A stretch of 64,000 nucleotides of DNA from Terramyces sp. JEL0728 (taxonomy: Eukaryota > Chytridiomycota > Chytridiomycetes > Rhizophydiales > Terramycetaceae): NCBI GenBank assembly GCA_027603945.1, contig JADIIU010000038.1:1-64000 (forward strand), given 5' to 3'. The position numbers and the translations under genes are program-made. The notes below the pieces were generated by a model, which saw nothing but the letters and a program-made list of their open reading frames with translations, was not told the origin of the DNA and did not search any database. How positions within the stretch are numbered: the first letter of the stretch is position 1; each line of letters begins with the position of its first letter. Shown piece after piece: positions 45,847 to 56,036 of this stretch.

Positions 45847-48524
45847 ATGTCCATATTTTTTCCATTCATGCTAAAAAACTGGAGGGGACGCAATTCCGAA
45901 AACACTGTAAATTTTGAAGCACAAGTTCCTGGAGAAGTTCATACAGATCTATTCCGGAATGGTATCATAGACGATCCTTATTTTCGGTTTAACGATACCA
46001 CGTTGCGGTGGATTGCGCTGGACAATTGGACTTATGAATGCGAGCTAGAGTGGTCGCAATCCAACAGCGACAAGCAGATGCTAATACTGGAAGGGATTGA
46101 CACTGTTGCAGAGTTTGTGTTGAATGGAGCAGTCGTAGGAAAGACGAATAATCAGTTCCGGATGTACATTTTAGATATCACTCACTTTATAAAGAGTGGA
46201 GTTAACAAATTGGAGGTGAGATTTACCAGCGCTATCAGGTATGCACTGGACAAATCGTTGGAATACTCTTACAAAGTACCTGATCAGTTTGCTCCTGAGC
46301 AATCTGGAGAAAGACATCGCAATTTTGTTCGCAAGAATCAATGTTCATTTTCATGGGATTGGGGGCCATGCTTTGCAACTATGGGAATATACAAGCCCGT
46401 TACATTTGTAGAATTGGATCATTCATTCTACATCTCCAGTTTCTATCATACTTTATCCAATATTGGACAATTTTACCTCGTTGAAGTCCATTTAGAGTTG
46501 GAGCATTCCAAGATCTTTTCCACCGTCTTTTCAGACGATTTATATGTAGAACTAAATATTTCTGGTGTTGCCAAAGCTAGATTCAAAATTGATTCAGCGA
46601 TTTCAAAGTGCGATTTAGTAATCGCAAAGGACAAGGTTGAGCTATGGTGGCCAAATGGCTATGGAGAGCAGAAACTGTACCAGCTTGATGCAGATCTCCA
46701 GCTAAAAGGTGTAGCTATCCAACGCCAAACAAAAACGATAGGATTTAGAGAAGTGAAATTAATTCAAGAACCATACAAAGACCAAGAGGGGACATCTTTT
46801 TACTTTTTAGTGAATGGGGTAAGGATTTTTGCCAAAGGTAGCAACTGGATTCCAGTAGACGCATTTGAAACCAGAGTTAAAAACGAAAAAACAAGGTCAC
46901 CAGTTACTGATTAAGATTTTTATTGGAAAGTTGTAGATTAGCACACATGAATATGATTAGGGTATGGGGCGGCGGTGTCTATCAATCAGACGAGTTTTAC
47001 AGCCTCTGTGACGAATTGGGTTTATTAGTCTGGCAAGAGTTCATGTTTGCGTGCGCATTATATCCCACTGACGATCAATTCCTAAAAAATGTGCAAGATG
47101 AAGTATCCTATCAAATTAAAAGAATTGCATCTCATCCGTGCATCTGTTTATGGAGCGGAAATAATGGTATGTATCGTTAATTGAGAAAATGAAGAAGCTC
47201 TAGTGACTGGATGGTTCGAAATTGCTAAAAAGAACCCGTACCTGTACGCAATTGACTATCATCGCTTGTACCATGAAACAATCATGCCGATCGTACAAAA
47301 ACTGGATCCGCACCGGCAATTTGTCTCTAGTTCTCCATCAAACGGGACTGTTACTAGCTCGCCTTTTACAGAGCGGTTTATTTCAATTACTGGTGACAAT
47401 GACTTGTACGGAGATGCGCACTATTTCAATTACGTGCATGATGGTTTGGATGCTAGCAAATATCGCAAACCAAGGTTTATGTCTGGTAATTTAAAGTTTA
47501 TTTAGAATATGGATTTATGTCCCTACCGTCATTCAACAATCTAAAAACGGTATCTGAAGAGGAAGATTGGACACCATTATCGCCTTTTATGATTCAAAGA
47601 AACCATCACTTGAATGGCCAACAAGAGATTATTAAACAAATGGAGATGCATTTCAAGCTTCCTTATGCATCAGCCGATAAAATGTCAGTAAGGGAATTTG
47701 ACAACTTTTGCTACCTTTCACAAATAGTGCAAGCATTGATAATCAAGTCGCACTCAGAATATTACCGAAGGGAGATGAGCTCCAAGGCAAATTGTATGGG
47801 AGCCTTATACTGGAACTGCAACGATATTTGGCAAGCACCTACGTGGTCAAGCATTGAATACAACGGCACTTGGAAAATCCTGCACTATTATGCACAGTCG
47901 TTTTTCAGTCCGATCTTAATTTCAAGTGAATGTTCAAACGGGATTTACAATTTTGTTTTGTTGAACGATTCTGGTGAATCTCTGGCTGGAAAATTACAAA
48001 TTTCATTGGTTGCTCTTGAAAGCGGAAATGTAATCCATTCCATGGAGTATGAATATTCAGGGTCCTTGCCCAGCGTAGATTTCAACATTCTTGCAAGCAA
48101 ACTAAAAGCTTCAAACTTTATGATTTCCTATAGGTTCGTAGACTCGCAAGGACAAACTTTATCTTCAAACACAGACTTTTTCAAACCTCTGAAGACTGTT
48201 AAACTTTCAAACCCAGAATTGGTATTAAGCGGCTTTGACATAATTGACACAGTTTATGAACTTACGATATCTGCCAAATCTCTCGCGTTGTTTGTGAATA
48301 TTGAAGTGCTGAAAACGGCAGATATGTTGTGTGTTGGAAGATTCTCCAAGAACGGTTTCCACATGATGCCAGACTCTACGGAATCAATTAAATTCTACTG
48401 CAATGGAAAAGTAGATTTGCGTTTGAGTGATTTTTATATTCGCTCTCTATACGACACAGGAACTGATATCGAACTAGCAAAAGGATTCGCGCGAGAAAAA
48501 CAGCCAAGATGCAATATAATTTGA
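45847..48524 (+). CDS. Beta-mannosidase, GH2 family
   Basis: Hydrolyses terminal beta-mannose from mannosides and N-glycan fragments. Residues 1-170 form the sugar-binding domain ([52 protein letters not shown]), then the beta-sandwich ([17 protein letters not shown]) and the TIM barrel: [45 protein letters not shown], acid/base GNNENEEAL and nucleophile [11 protein letters not shown]. Three introns of 19-20 nt; the second splits GNNE, so splicing is needed for the acid/base motif. No signal peptide at the chosen ATG (45847), so it may be cytosolic as in many fungi. The GH5 gene lies 7 bp downstream, converging. Confidence 0.92.
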
Positions 48525-48531
48525 ATTTATT

Positions 48532-50102
48532 TTACTTTATCGTAATAGCATTTGATTCCACCTGCCCCCATTCCCCGAAACCGATTACACTGATGATGAT
48601 TGGAGTTTGAAATTTATTCAGACCAAGAAAGTACAGAACACTGCCTGAAAGTTTGCTATCTACTACCTTGGTCGCTATAATCGAGTTTTGTACTTTGATT
48701 GAGTAGTCAGTTGCTCCAGCTGCACCTCTCCATTTCAACAACGCGCTCTTTTCAACAATCTCTGGTTCAAACAGCACTGGCGGGTCAGGAACTGTTAGAT
48801 TTCGCGCAACTCCGAGTTTTCTATTAATTTCCACCATACTTTTCATGATTAGCTTTTCATCTTTTGAAAATCCATCGCTTTCTTGAAACCCGGGGTAATG
48901 ATACGCACTGTATGCGCTATTTTCTTTATGGATTCCTACGATTAAACAAAAGTACTAAATCCACCTTCTACAGAATGGAATCTTAGACTCCAGATTAGCA
49001 TTCCTGAACACGCACTTTGTAAAAACGCATCTTGGAAATCTCTAATCGCTTCAAATTGCGTTAATCCAAATTCTCCAACAATAAAGGCTTTCTTGTAAGG
49101 CTTTATAGTATCAAGGTCATTGTTCAATCTAAACCTGTAAGTATCGTCTAAAGAGTCGCTTTGAATACTTGGAAAGTCTACACTTGCCAACCAGAAACTG
49201 GATATTACAACAATCAAGTAAACAGCAATCATTGAATACCTGAATTTCCTTTTTCTGGCCCGCAGATAAAACATGCTCGTCCTATTGAGTATTGTAAAGT
49301 AAATCCCAATCGCCGAATATGCTGCCGTGAAGAGAAATAGCAATTTGTGGTTAAAGCCATGATTCATCAAGTATAGATTCCTATGGCTGGTGCCTCCCAT
49401 ATAATAGTGGTTGGTGAAAATATCTATATATTCACTCTGCAGCACATCTTCGCTCCACAACCCATTACTTGCATCCATCACTAAATGGTTAGCATCCAAT
49501 TGTTTTATATACTTTGCGATATCTAGTGTCCACTCTGGGTTAGGCTCGATTTCATTCCCAGTCTCCCAACACAAAATTGCAGGGTCGTCCTTGTACAATA
49601 CACCGCTAAACGTATTCCTTCTATTCAAAATTTGGGATATCAGCTGTTTGAATCCAGTCCTTATAATACGATTGCTGAAAAACTCGCGCTTGTCCAGTCC
49701 ATACAAGTTTGCAAATGCTTTTAGTCCGCCAAACCATTCCCAGTCATCAATGAAAGGTATGATAACCTTGATATTATAAATATTTGCTAGATGCAATGCA
49801 TAATCAAAATCCTGCATTAGGTCTTTGTTCAATTGCCATTTGCAGTCTAAACTTTGAAATCCAGATATTATTTTGATATGCTTGCGTTCGGATGGATCTT
49901 GCGGTATTGAAAAAACATAGGTGCGTACTACTTGACCTCCTAATTGTGCGATAGATGATAGTTGGTCCTGTTGTTCAAAAGATGAAATTCGTTGCCATGG
50001 ATCTTCCAAAATATGTAAATTTGGCGTATTGAAAGATGCGAATCGAAATATGGTATTATTCAAGACTAACTGTCCATTTCTATGCTGCACAAAACCAGAC
50101 AT
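48532..50102 (-). CDS. GH5 endo-beta-mannanase-like enzyme with internal membrane segments
   Basis: Family GH5 TIM-barrel hydrolase, ~510 residues with one 20-nt intron. Start FVQHRNGQLVLNNTIFRFAS, LGGQVVRTYVFS, IPFIDDWEWFGG, acid/base ILCWETGNEIEPNPEW (Glu184), FTNHYYMGG, nucleophile FIVGEFGLT (Glu344), WSLRFHS, and HKENSAYSAYHYPGF as in fungal mannanases. Between the two catalytic Glu, at about 253-271 and 289-306, are two strongly hydrophobic segments (LLFLFTAAYSAIGIYFTI and MIAVYLIVVISSFWLASV) joined by a basic turn, an insertion in the loop after strand 6. A C-terminal fibronectin-III-like domain ends the protein. No N-terminal signal, so topology would depend on the insert. Next to beta-mannosidase, suggesting a mannoside-degrading pair. 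Confidence 0.82.
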
Positions 50103-50131
50103 TTTTGTTTGTCAACAAAAATCAAAATTTA

Positions 50132-51783
50132 TTAAATGGCAGATATGGAAATTTCACCGTACGCTTGTGACTGGGTAACGGCTACCAAATCTTTGGTTTT
50201 CAATACCAACAATTCAAAGAATACTTTTGCTGCAATACTCTTTGATTCCTAGATTAATATGAATTACATTTTCTGTGATTTGAGAGAATGTTGCTTCCCC
50301 TTGGAACTTGTCTCGAATGATATTGAGAGTTTTCTGCGTGTTTGACGCAAGGTTTTCAGTTTCTTCGACCGACTCTTCTTCGTCAAATTCAAAAATGGAT
50401 ACGTTTTGTGGTGCCATTACATCTAGCAATGATTCATCCTCTGGTTTGTGTCTCTTTGGTGATGGTTCTTCTGGGTGGATTACTGAAATATCCCCAAAGT
50501 TCATATCCATACCAGCATCAAAACTAATTTCCGGTTCTTGCTCGAAAACCGGATCTTCAATATGCAAGCTAGCCATTGTTTCGTTGGCTTGATAAGTGAC
50601 GGGCTGTCTCTTTGGCTCGAGGAATTTCAAATCTAGCTTTGCGAATCTGCTGTATTGCGCTACCAGCATTTCTTCCAAAGATAAATCCAACAAGTTCTCC
50701 AGCCCAAATTGATTTCTGAATGTTGAAAGAGTTGGATAATTGATAACGAGTTTGAAGAGAGGATTTGGCTTGTTGTGTACAAACTGACTAAAGTCGCCAT
50801 CTTTCATGAGTTTGAAATCTGCTTCATCCATGAAAATTGCACTATCAATTGCAATCCTTTTTCTCTTTGGAGTTTTTCTCCTTTCCATTGAAATCTCCAG
50901 TTCGAGGTCTAAATTAGAATAATCGCACTTTCTGGTTCTAATTCCAAATTTTCAGGTTCTACAACAGGCTCCATCGCAACATCTTTGTCAAGGTCAAACC
51001 CCAAGTCGATATTTACACTAAATTAATATGGGCTACTCTCTACAGATTAGTTTAGGTTACTCAAATCTACGATCAGTAAAAATTACCCCCTATCATTAGT
51101 ACATATTACAATGCTTGACCCACTTCTAAATTACCTGGCTCAGGTCTATCATTAATTGCAGTTACTCTTTTCTACATTAATAATGAATACTCTAAATCAA
51201 ATCCAAAGTCTAGCGCACCTTGATCTCCAAAATCTACGGGTATTTCTTCTCTAGGAACTTCCATTGAAATATCCGGATCTAACAATGATTTCTGAAAGCT
51301 TTGTTGCGGAACAAATTCTCTGGTTAAATCAGCATCTCTTCCAACTTCCATTGATTCCTGGGTAAATGAGAGAAATGTATTGTCCTCCACTGGTTTCAAA
51401 GTATTTAGATCGAGCACAGGATTATACATGATATCAAATTCATTAATTGTATCTGCAAGTGTAATTTGGTTATTTGAAACGACAGACTGTACAACATTTA
51501 AATCAACTACCGATGGACGAAACGCCATCTTAATTTTAACTAGTGCTTCATTACAATCTTCAAACAAGTACTTTGCTTTGCGGGAGAATATTTTGCATAC
51601 ACCTAGTAACAACTGTCCCGATAGTCGAAGTGCCATATGATCATAATCTTCAATTGCTGAAATTGAATTTGGAATATTTGTAGCGAGAAACTGTGATTTT
51701 GACAGCTTTCTCTCCCAGTGCGCTGCAAGCCATACTTTGGCCAATGGGCCCTTTTTGTTTAGTATCGTTTCTGAATAAAACAT
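50132..51783 (-). CDS. RAD21: Cohesin alpha-kleisin Rad21/Scc1
   Basis: Closes the cohesin ring between SMC1 and SMC3. N-terminal domain: MFYSETILNKKGPLAKVWLA, AHWERKLSKSQ, DHMALRLSGQLLLGVCKIFSR, KAKYLFEDCNEAL. C-terminal winged helix after a 19-nt intron: ESKSIAAKVFFELLVLKTKD, LVAVTQSQAYGEISISAI. The middle is acidic (GALDFGFDLE..., NIDLGFDLDKD). To connect the halves I need a chain of introns, including the microexon series at 51018-51190 and another 20-nt intron near 50909-50928. The start is ATG 51783. Which kleisin (mitotic Rad21 or meiotic Rec8) is settled toward Rad21 by the N-terminus. ~500 residues, a little short for the family. Confidence 0.85.
51018..51190 (-). other. Microexon array inside RAD21
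   Basis: Seven consecutive introns, each beginning GTA and ending TAG or AAG, of 19, 20, 21, 20, 20, 21 and 19 nt. They enclose exons (on the minus strand) at 51171-51166 (6 nt), 51145-51135 (11), 51113-51110 (4), 51089-51087 (3), 51066-51061 (6) and 51039-51037 (3). Spliced, they give KEPEPALGFED in frame between FDLE and VNIDLGFDLD, an acidic run like its surroundings. The microexons total 33 nt, so skipping all of them as one 173-nt intron also keeps frame; that reading would be the longest intron in the window by far. Confidence 0.6.
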
Positions 51784-52145
51784 TTTTTAGATTTAGTAAG
51801 CTTGGTTCGGACATTTTGCTTGTTCACAATACAAAGATAAATCATAATGTACCAACATTTAAATGGAAAAGTAACTTTAGAGTTAGCTTTTAAACTTAAG
51901 TTTATTAAATCCTCTAAAACAAACTTTACACCCATAATAACTATCTTTCTTGATTTAAGTTCAACTTATTTAAATGGGCTTAGTTTAGGCTGCAAAACGG
52001 TTTCTACCAATTGAATCGGTTGCAAGAATTTGAACTACAATAGAGACGGATAATATCTGACAACGGCAAACTCGGATATATTCAATAACATTCGCCAAAA
52101 CTTATTTGATTACCTCTTCAAATTCGAATAATTTTTTTTTCAAAA
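51784..52145. other. Intergenic with short palindrome
   Basis: 362 bp, very AT-rich, divergent promoter region between RAD21 and the mitochondrial protein. Contains the perfect 14-bp palindrome TAAACTTAAGTTTA at 51891-51904 and a run of T at about 52131-52140. No frame supported. Confidence 0.5.
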
Positions 52146-53039
52146 ATGATCTTGAAATTGCTCAGATATTCCACCTCAAGATTCTCCACATTCAGACTGG
52201 CAGTATCCGCAAGACTGTATTCCAATGCATTAAATTTAAAAAAATTACAGCAGCAATACGAATTAAAATCTGAAGTAGAAACAGTAAAAATCGAGTTACC
52301 AGAAAACATTTCCGAACCATTCTTTTTGAAGCATAATGAATTCAAGAACAATTTAATCCAGAAACAGCGAGAGTTTAATATTTTATTGGAAATGTCCAGT
52401 TTAGCGACTTCGTTGGAAGAACAAGTAAATTTCAAGACATCGCTTGTCTTGTGGAAAAAAGAATTTGATTTAAACGAAGCTGAATCAAAACAACTTATAG
52501 ATGTCTTGTTTGAAAAAAAAGAGTATCAGTCGCTCTTTGAATTGCTAACAGACCGCTTCAACTATGGCTTGATTCCCAACAGCGAAACCATAGTGAAACT
52601 ATTGATAAACAGCAGTGGTGAACAGTTATACAAAAACTTTTCATTGTTGTTTTACTACGACATTCCACCTTTGAAAGAACATTATGAAATATTAATCAGA
52701 AAAGGAGCAGAAGGAAGCGATAAAGAATTGGAGTGGGCATTAACAACGCTAAGCGAATTCGAATCACTGGGATGGAAACCTACAGCAGATATCGAATATT
52801 CAGTTGGTTTGATTGAATTGAAGAAAAAGAATTTCGATGCGGTTTTGCTGGTAGATGACAACTACTTGAAAACCAAAGCATTGATTGGGTTGGGGAAAAT
52901 CAAGGAAGCAATATTACAGTTTGAAAAATGTGTAGACTCTAAAGACAAAGCTACAATGGATGAGCTGAAGGGCGAATTGGTGGTATTGGCAAAGAGCAAC
53001 GTAGAAAATGAAAAACTATTGAATGAAATAAAGTACTAA
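52146..53039 (+). CDS. Unrecognised mitochondrial helical-repeat protein
   Basis: 297 residues, intronless. N-terminus MILKLLRYSTSRFSTFRLAV, SARLYSNALN is a strong mitochondrial presequence: Arg/Ser-rich, no acids. The rest is helical with PPR/TPR-like spacing (LWKKEFDLNEAESKQLIDVL; EYQSLFELLTDRFNYGLIPN; SETIVKLLINSSGE; ALIGLGKIKEAILQFEKCVD). The pattern X-Y-G-L-I-P-N after a helix pair is PPR-like. It could be a mitoribosomal or RNA-maturation factor; I cannot assign a family. Confidence 0.6.
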   Translation: MILKLLRYSTSRFSTFRLAVSARLYSNALNLKKLQQQYELKSEVETVKIELPENISEPFFLKHNEFKNNLIQKQREFNILLEMSSLATSLEEQVNFKTSLVLWKKEFDLNEAESKQLIDVLFEKKEYQSLFELLTDRFNYGLIPNSETIVKLLINSSGEQLYKNFSLLFYYDIPPLKEHYEILIRKGAEGSDKELEWALTTLSEFESLGWKPTADIEYSVGLIELKKKNFDAVLLVDDNYLKTKALIGLGKIKEAILQFEKCVDSKDKATMDELKGELVVLAKSNVENEKLLNEIKY

Positions 53040-53236
53040 GCTATTCCCATTGCTTATTTTAATCTTGCTCAAGTGGTGTGCGGCTAGTACTTTGCAGTAT
53101 CTAGGTACATTGAGCGACTCAGGAGCAATCGTCTGCAATTGTGGTCATTCAATCAAGTACACGCTGGTCAGTTCAATCAAAAGGCTAAGCATGTGGTGAA
53201 TCGAGTCCTTACACTTTTGAAACATCAACTTTTAAA

Positions 53237-53653
53237 ATGTTGGCATTATTGATTACGAAAACCTTGGCAGACGTCGTAGGGTTAGGACAACACTGTGGAG
53301 GGTTCATCTCCAATTCTAACACTTGTGCAGCACCGTACACTTGTGTACTGTCGAAAATTCCAGACGCTGGAGGGCTTTGTCAATTGGCAACTGCAACTGA
53401 TTTGCCAGGAGTTTCCAATTTACCCAGTGTTCCAACTGGTATCCCAACTGGTATTCCAACTGGTGTTCCAACGGGTATTCCTACAAATATCCCAACTGGT
53501 ATCCCAACAGGCATTCCAACACTTCCAACAAACGTTCCTCAAGTAACACAATCTGGATCAGCTCAACAAACTACAACTGCGGCTACTCCTAGCTCCAACT
53601 CTGCAGCATCTTTTGGCGTGTACTTATGGACGGTTGCAGCTCTACTCCTTTAA
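53237..53653 (+). CDS. Secreted, probably GPI-anchored repeat protein
   Basis: 138 residues. A short hydrophobic N-terminus (MLALLITKTLADV) acts as a signal peptide. A Cys module follows (LGQHCGG...NTCAAPYTCV...GGLCQ) of a size seen in small secreted fungal proteins. Then comes a Pro-Thr-Gly-Ile array, seven or more PTG(I/V) units between about residues 66 and 95, a Thr/Ser/Gln-rich stalk, and a C-terminal hydrophobic segment (FGVYLWTVAALLL) after a Ser/Ala-rich omega-like site. Likely a cell-surface protein with an O-glycosylated stalk. Repeat number may vary between strains. Confidence 0.7.
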   Translation: MLALLITKTLADVVGLGQHCGGFISNSNTCAAPYTCVLSKIPDAGGLCQLATATDLPGVSNLPSVPTGIPTGIPTGVPTGIPTNIPTGIPTGIPTLPTNVPQVTQSGSAQQTTTAATPSSNSAASFGVYLWTVAALLL

Positions 53654-53669
53654 ATAAATAAGATTTTTA

Positions 53670-54428
53670 TTAGTATTCTAAAATTGGGGCACCCACATCT
53701 TCAATTCTAGGGATGGTACACTTCAAATCAAAGGATTTTGTTAAAATGATTTTAAATAATTTCTGGACATTGATTGCGTGTGAAGTGGAGCAGAAAACCA
53801 ATGGTGCTTTCATTGCTCTTGCGTACCTTCTTGCCTATATTAGTTTCGAATACCTGTCTGGTGATTTCTTCTTGCTCCTGGACTGGGAAAGTTGCGAAAT
53901 GATCGTACTTTGTCCCAACCAAAAACGGTATCGCAGTCTAGATTAGCTGTATGTACTTTGTTGAATCCCCTTGCTTGTCTGTACCATTCCTTTATGCTGT
54001 TCAGAGTCGACTTTCTGCTCAAATCAAACATAAACAAAATCGCAATCGCATCATTACATACAAGAGGTAGCATGTTTACAAATTCGCGCTGACCTGGGTT
54101 AGCCAGTAAAACCTCCTAAATCCCAAATGCTGAACGTAATTTCTGTGTTTTTGATTGAAATAGTCTTTTCCATAAAGTTTACACCTTGTTAGCAACACCT
54201 ACCAAGTGTCTGGATATAATCTTCATCAAAGCTGCCTTCAACGTATTTCACCATCAAACTGGTTTTTCCAATTTGAGAATCGCCAACCATCCCTACTTTC
54301 AACACGACATTTCAGTTGTTAATTACAAGGTACTTTTTAACAAACGCGTTTTGTTGAGGTATATTTGGCCTTCTGTCGCTGGGTAGGCGCTGTTGCTTTC
54401 TATCATCTTTCTTTGGTATTCCGTTCAT
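53670..54428 (-). CDS. SPG1: Ras-like GTPase Spg1/Tem1
   Basis: Master GTPase of the septation/mitotic-exit network. Spliced protein: short basic N-terminus [20 protein letters not shown], then [20 protein letters not shown] (P-loop), [89 protein letters not shown], ending [16 protein letters not shown]. This is near-identical in wording to fission yeast Spg1. Introns: one of 18 nt, three of 19 nt, and one of 21 nt (54313-54333) that seems to end in TG rather than AG. The start at 54428 is 34 bp from the divergent RING gene. Presence of SPG1 suggests a fungal-type septation pathway. Confidence 0.88.
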
Positions 54429-54462
54429 TATTTTCTGCTTTTTAAATTTTAACTTTTGTGGA

Positions 54463-56036
54463 ATGGGGAAGAAAAGATCTCGCAAAAAGGGCAGCACAGA
54501 GATAGCAATTACTAGCGGTGAAACGATATCTATTCCCAAGCAAATAAAGAAACCAACTCCAACAATCATTGATGTTCCAGGCAATAATCCTGTCGTAGTC
54601 AAGTCCACCAGCAAAAAAAATATCCCAATAGCAACTAGCAAAGCCATTCAGAATATGAAAGAAGGGTCTACCATGGAAATATCTTTAAAATCAGCTAAAA
54701 AGAAAAAGAAAAAGAGTAGGAAGAGAGCTGCGGAATTGGAGGAGAAGGATACGAAAAAACAAAAGATTGATGACTCACTAACCAGCAAGGAGAATTCAGT
54801 GACAGCTACAGAATCGGAACCACAATCGTCAAACTTGAATGAGATTTCTAAAGCAGTTCCAGCACCGAAAACTAAGCAAATATCTACTCAAACGGATAGC
54901 AATTCGAACCTTGAAGCTATAGCCTCAATCAAAGAGTTGAAAGAATTCATTCAGAAAAGAAAATCTAAGTTTGCAGATATTATCATAAATTTACTTGGAG
55001 AAAATGATAACTTAACCAAGCTGTCGGAAACGTTGGACAGGGAATTGAAGGATAGTCAAGCACTGAATACAAATCTTACTGAATGTGAACAAAAGATGAT
55101 TTCTTGTCACATATGTATGGATGTGTTTTCAAATCCTCAAATATTAGAGTGTGGGTAAGAACAAACATTAATACAGCCACACTTTTTGTTATTCTTGCAT
55201 TCATGCTTGGTTGCGCAAGCAGGATGGCAGTGGTGACTGTCCAACTTGCCGAAACGTCTGCAGAACAAATCCAGTGTGTAATCGATATGCAGAGTACCAC
55301 GTTGAGCAAATGATTTCAAAGTTGAAGGAACCACGAAAGACTGAAGTTTTAGACCGCGTAAAGGAGGAAAAAGGTATTTTGTTTTGATATTAGAGGAATT
55401 TGTAAAGAAAAAAGATCCTTGGCACTCTTGGAAACGACCTGTTCAGTATATTATAGATAATGATGATGGAGTGACAAGGTTGCTGTTAATTAATGCAGAT
55501 GCGGGACGTGTGGATGGGAGATCGAAGATGGGGTTTGTGAAAACTGCAATGCGCGCTACCCCGACTTGCAAGTGGTTGATTATTTAGAGGAGGAGGATTA
55601 TCCGGATAATGATGATCATGAGGATAGTATGGATACGGAAGATGAACACTTTGTTGTTGACGATGACTATATCGAATATGAATCTGATGCTTCCCGCGGT
55701 GGCAGAAATAGAAGAAACAATGCCATTGATCAAGATGATTACGAGGATTTTGAATCAGAACCGGAGCAAATTAGGCCGATTAGGAGTAATGTTATAGATC
55801 TATCTGATGAAAGTGCTAGCGACCAAGATGTGGAAGTTACAAGGACGTCTAGGGCCAACAGAGTGCGCATACAAGAGTTTTCTGATGAAAACAAAAGTTC
55901 TGATAGTGAAGTTGAAGTAGCCAGATCTGGAGCTGCCATAGAAATCTCTGAAGACGAGGATTCAAACAGAGATAGAAATGAATACATTGAATTCTCTGCT
56001 GAAGAAGACAACTTTGAGGATTCATCATCAGACTAA
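54463..56036 (+). CDS. RING-finger E3 ligase with acidic tail, PSH1/CHFR-like
   Basis: About 500 residues, nuclear-looking. N-terminus is Lys-rich (AKKKKKKSRKRAAELEEKD) and contains a coiled-coil (LTKLSETLDRELKDSQALN). The RING follows: CHICMDVFSNPQILECGHTF, CYSCIHAWLRK, CPTCRNVC. After two further introns (20 nt each) comes RCGTCGWEIEDGVCENCNARY, a Cys pair module like that of yeast Psh1 and Chfr-type ligases, then a long Asp/Glu/Ser tail. Psh1 targets mislocalised CENP-A. Three introns of 20-22 nt. The stop overlaps the converging ankyrin gene by 9 bp. Exact orthology unresolved. Confidence 0.75.

Noticed and set aside
51018..51190. Single 173-nt intron in RAD21
   Set aside because: In frame, but eight times longer than any other intron here, and it would contain six further perfect short-intron units.
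54312..54647. Minus-strand frame with hydrophobic N-terminal half upstream of SPG1
   Set aside because: The first part is antisense to the Lys-rich RING gene; only the last codons from ATG 54428 belong to SPG1.
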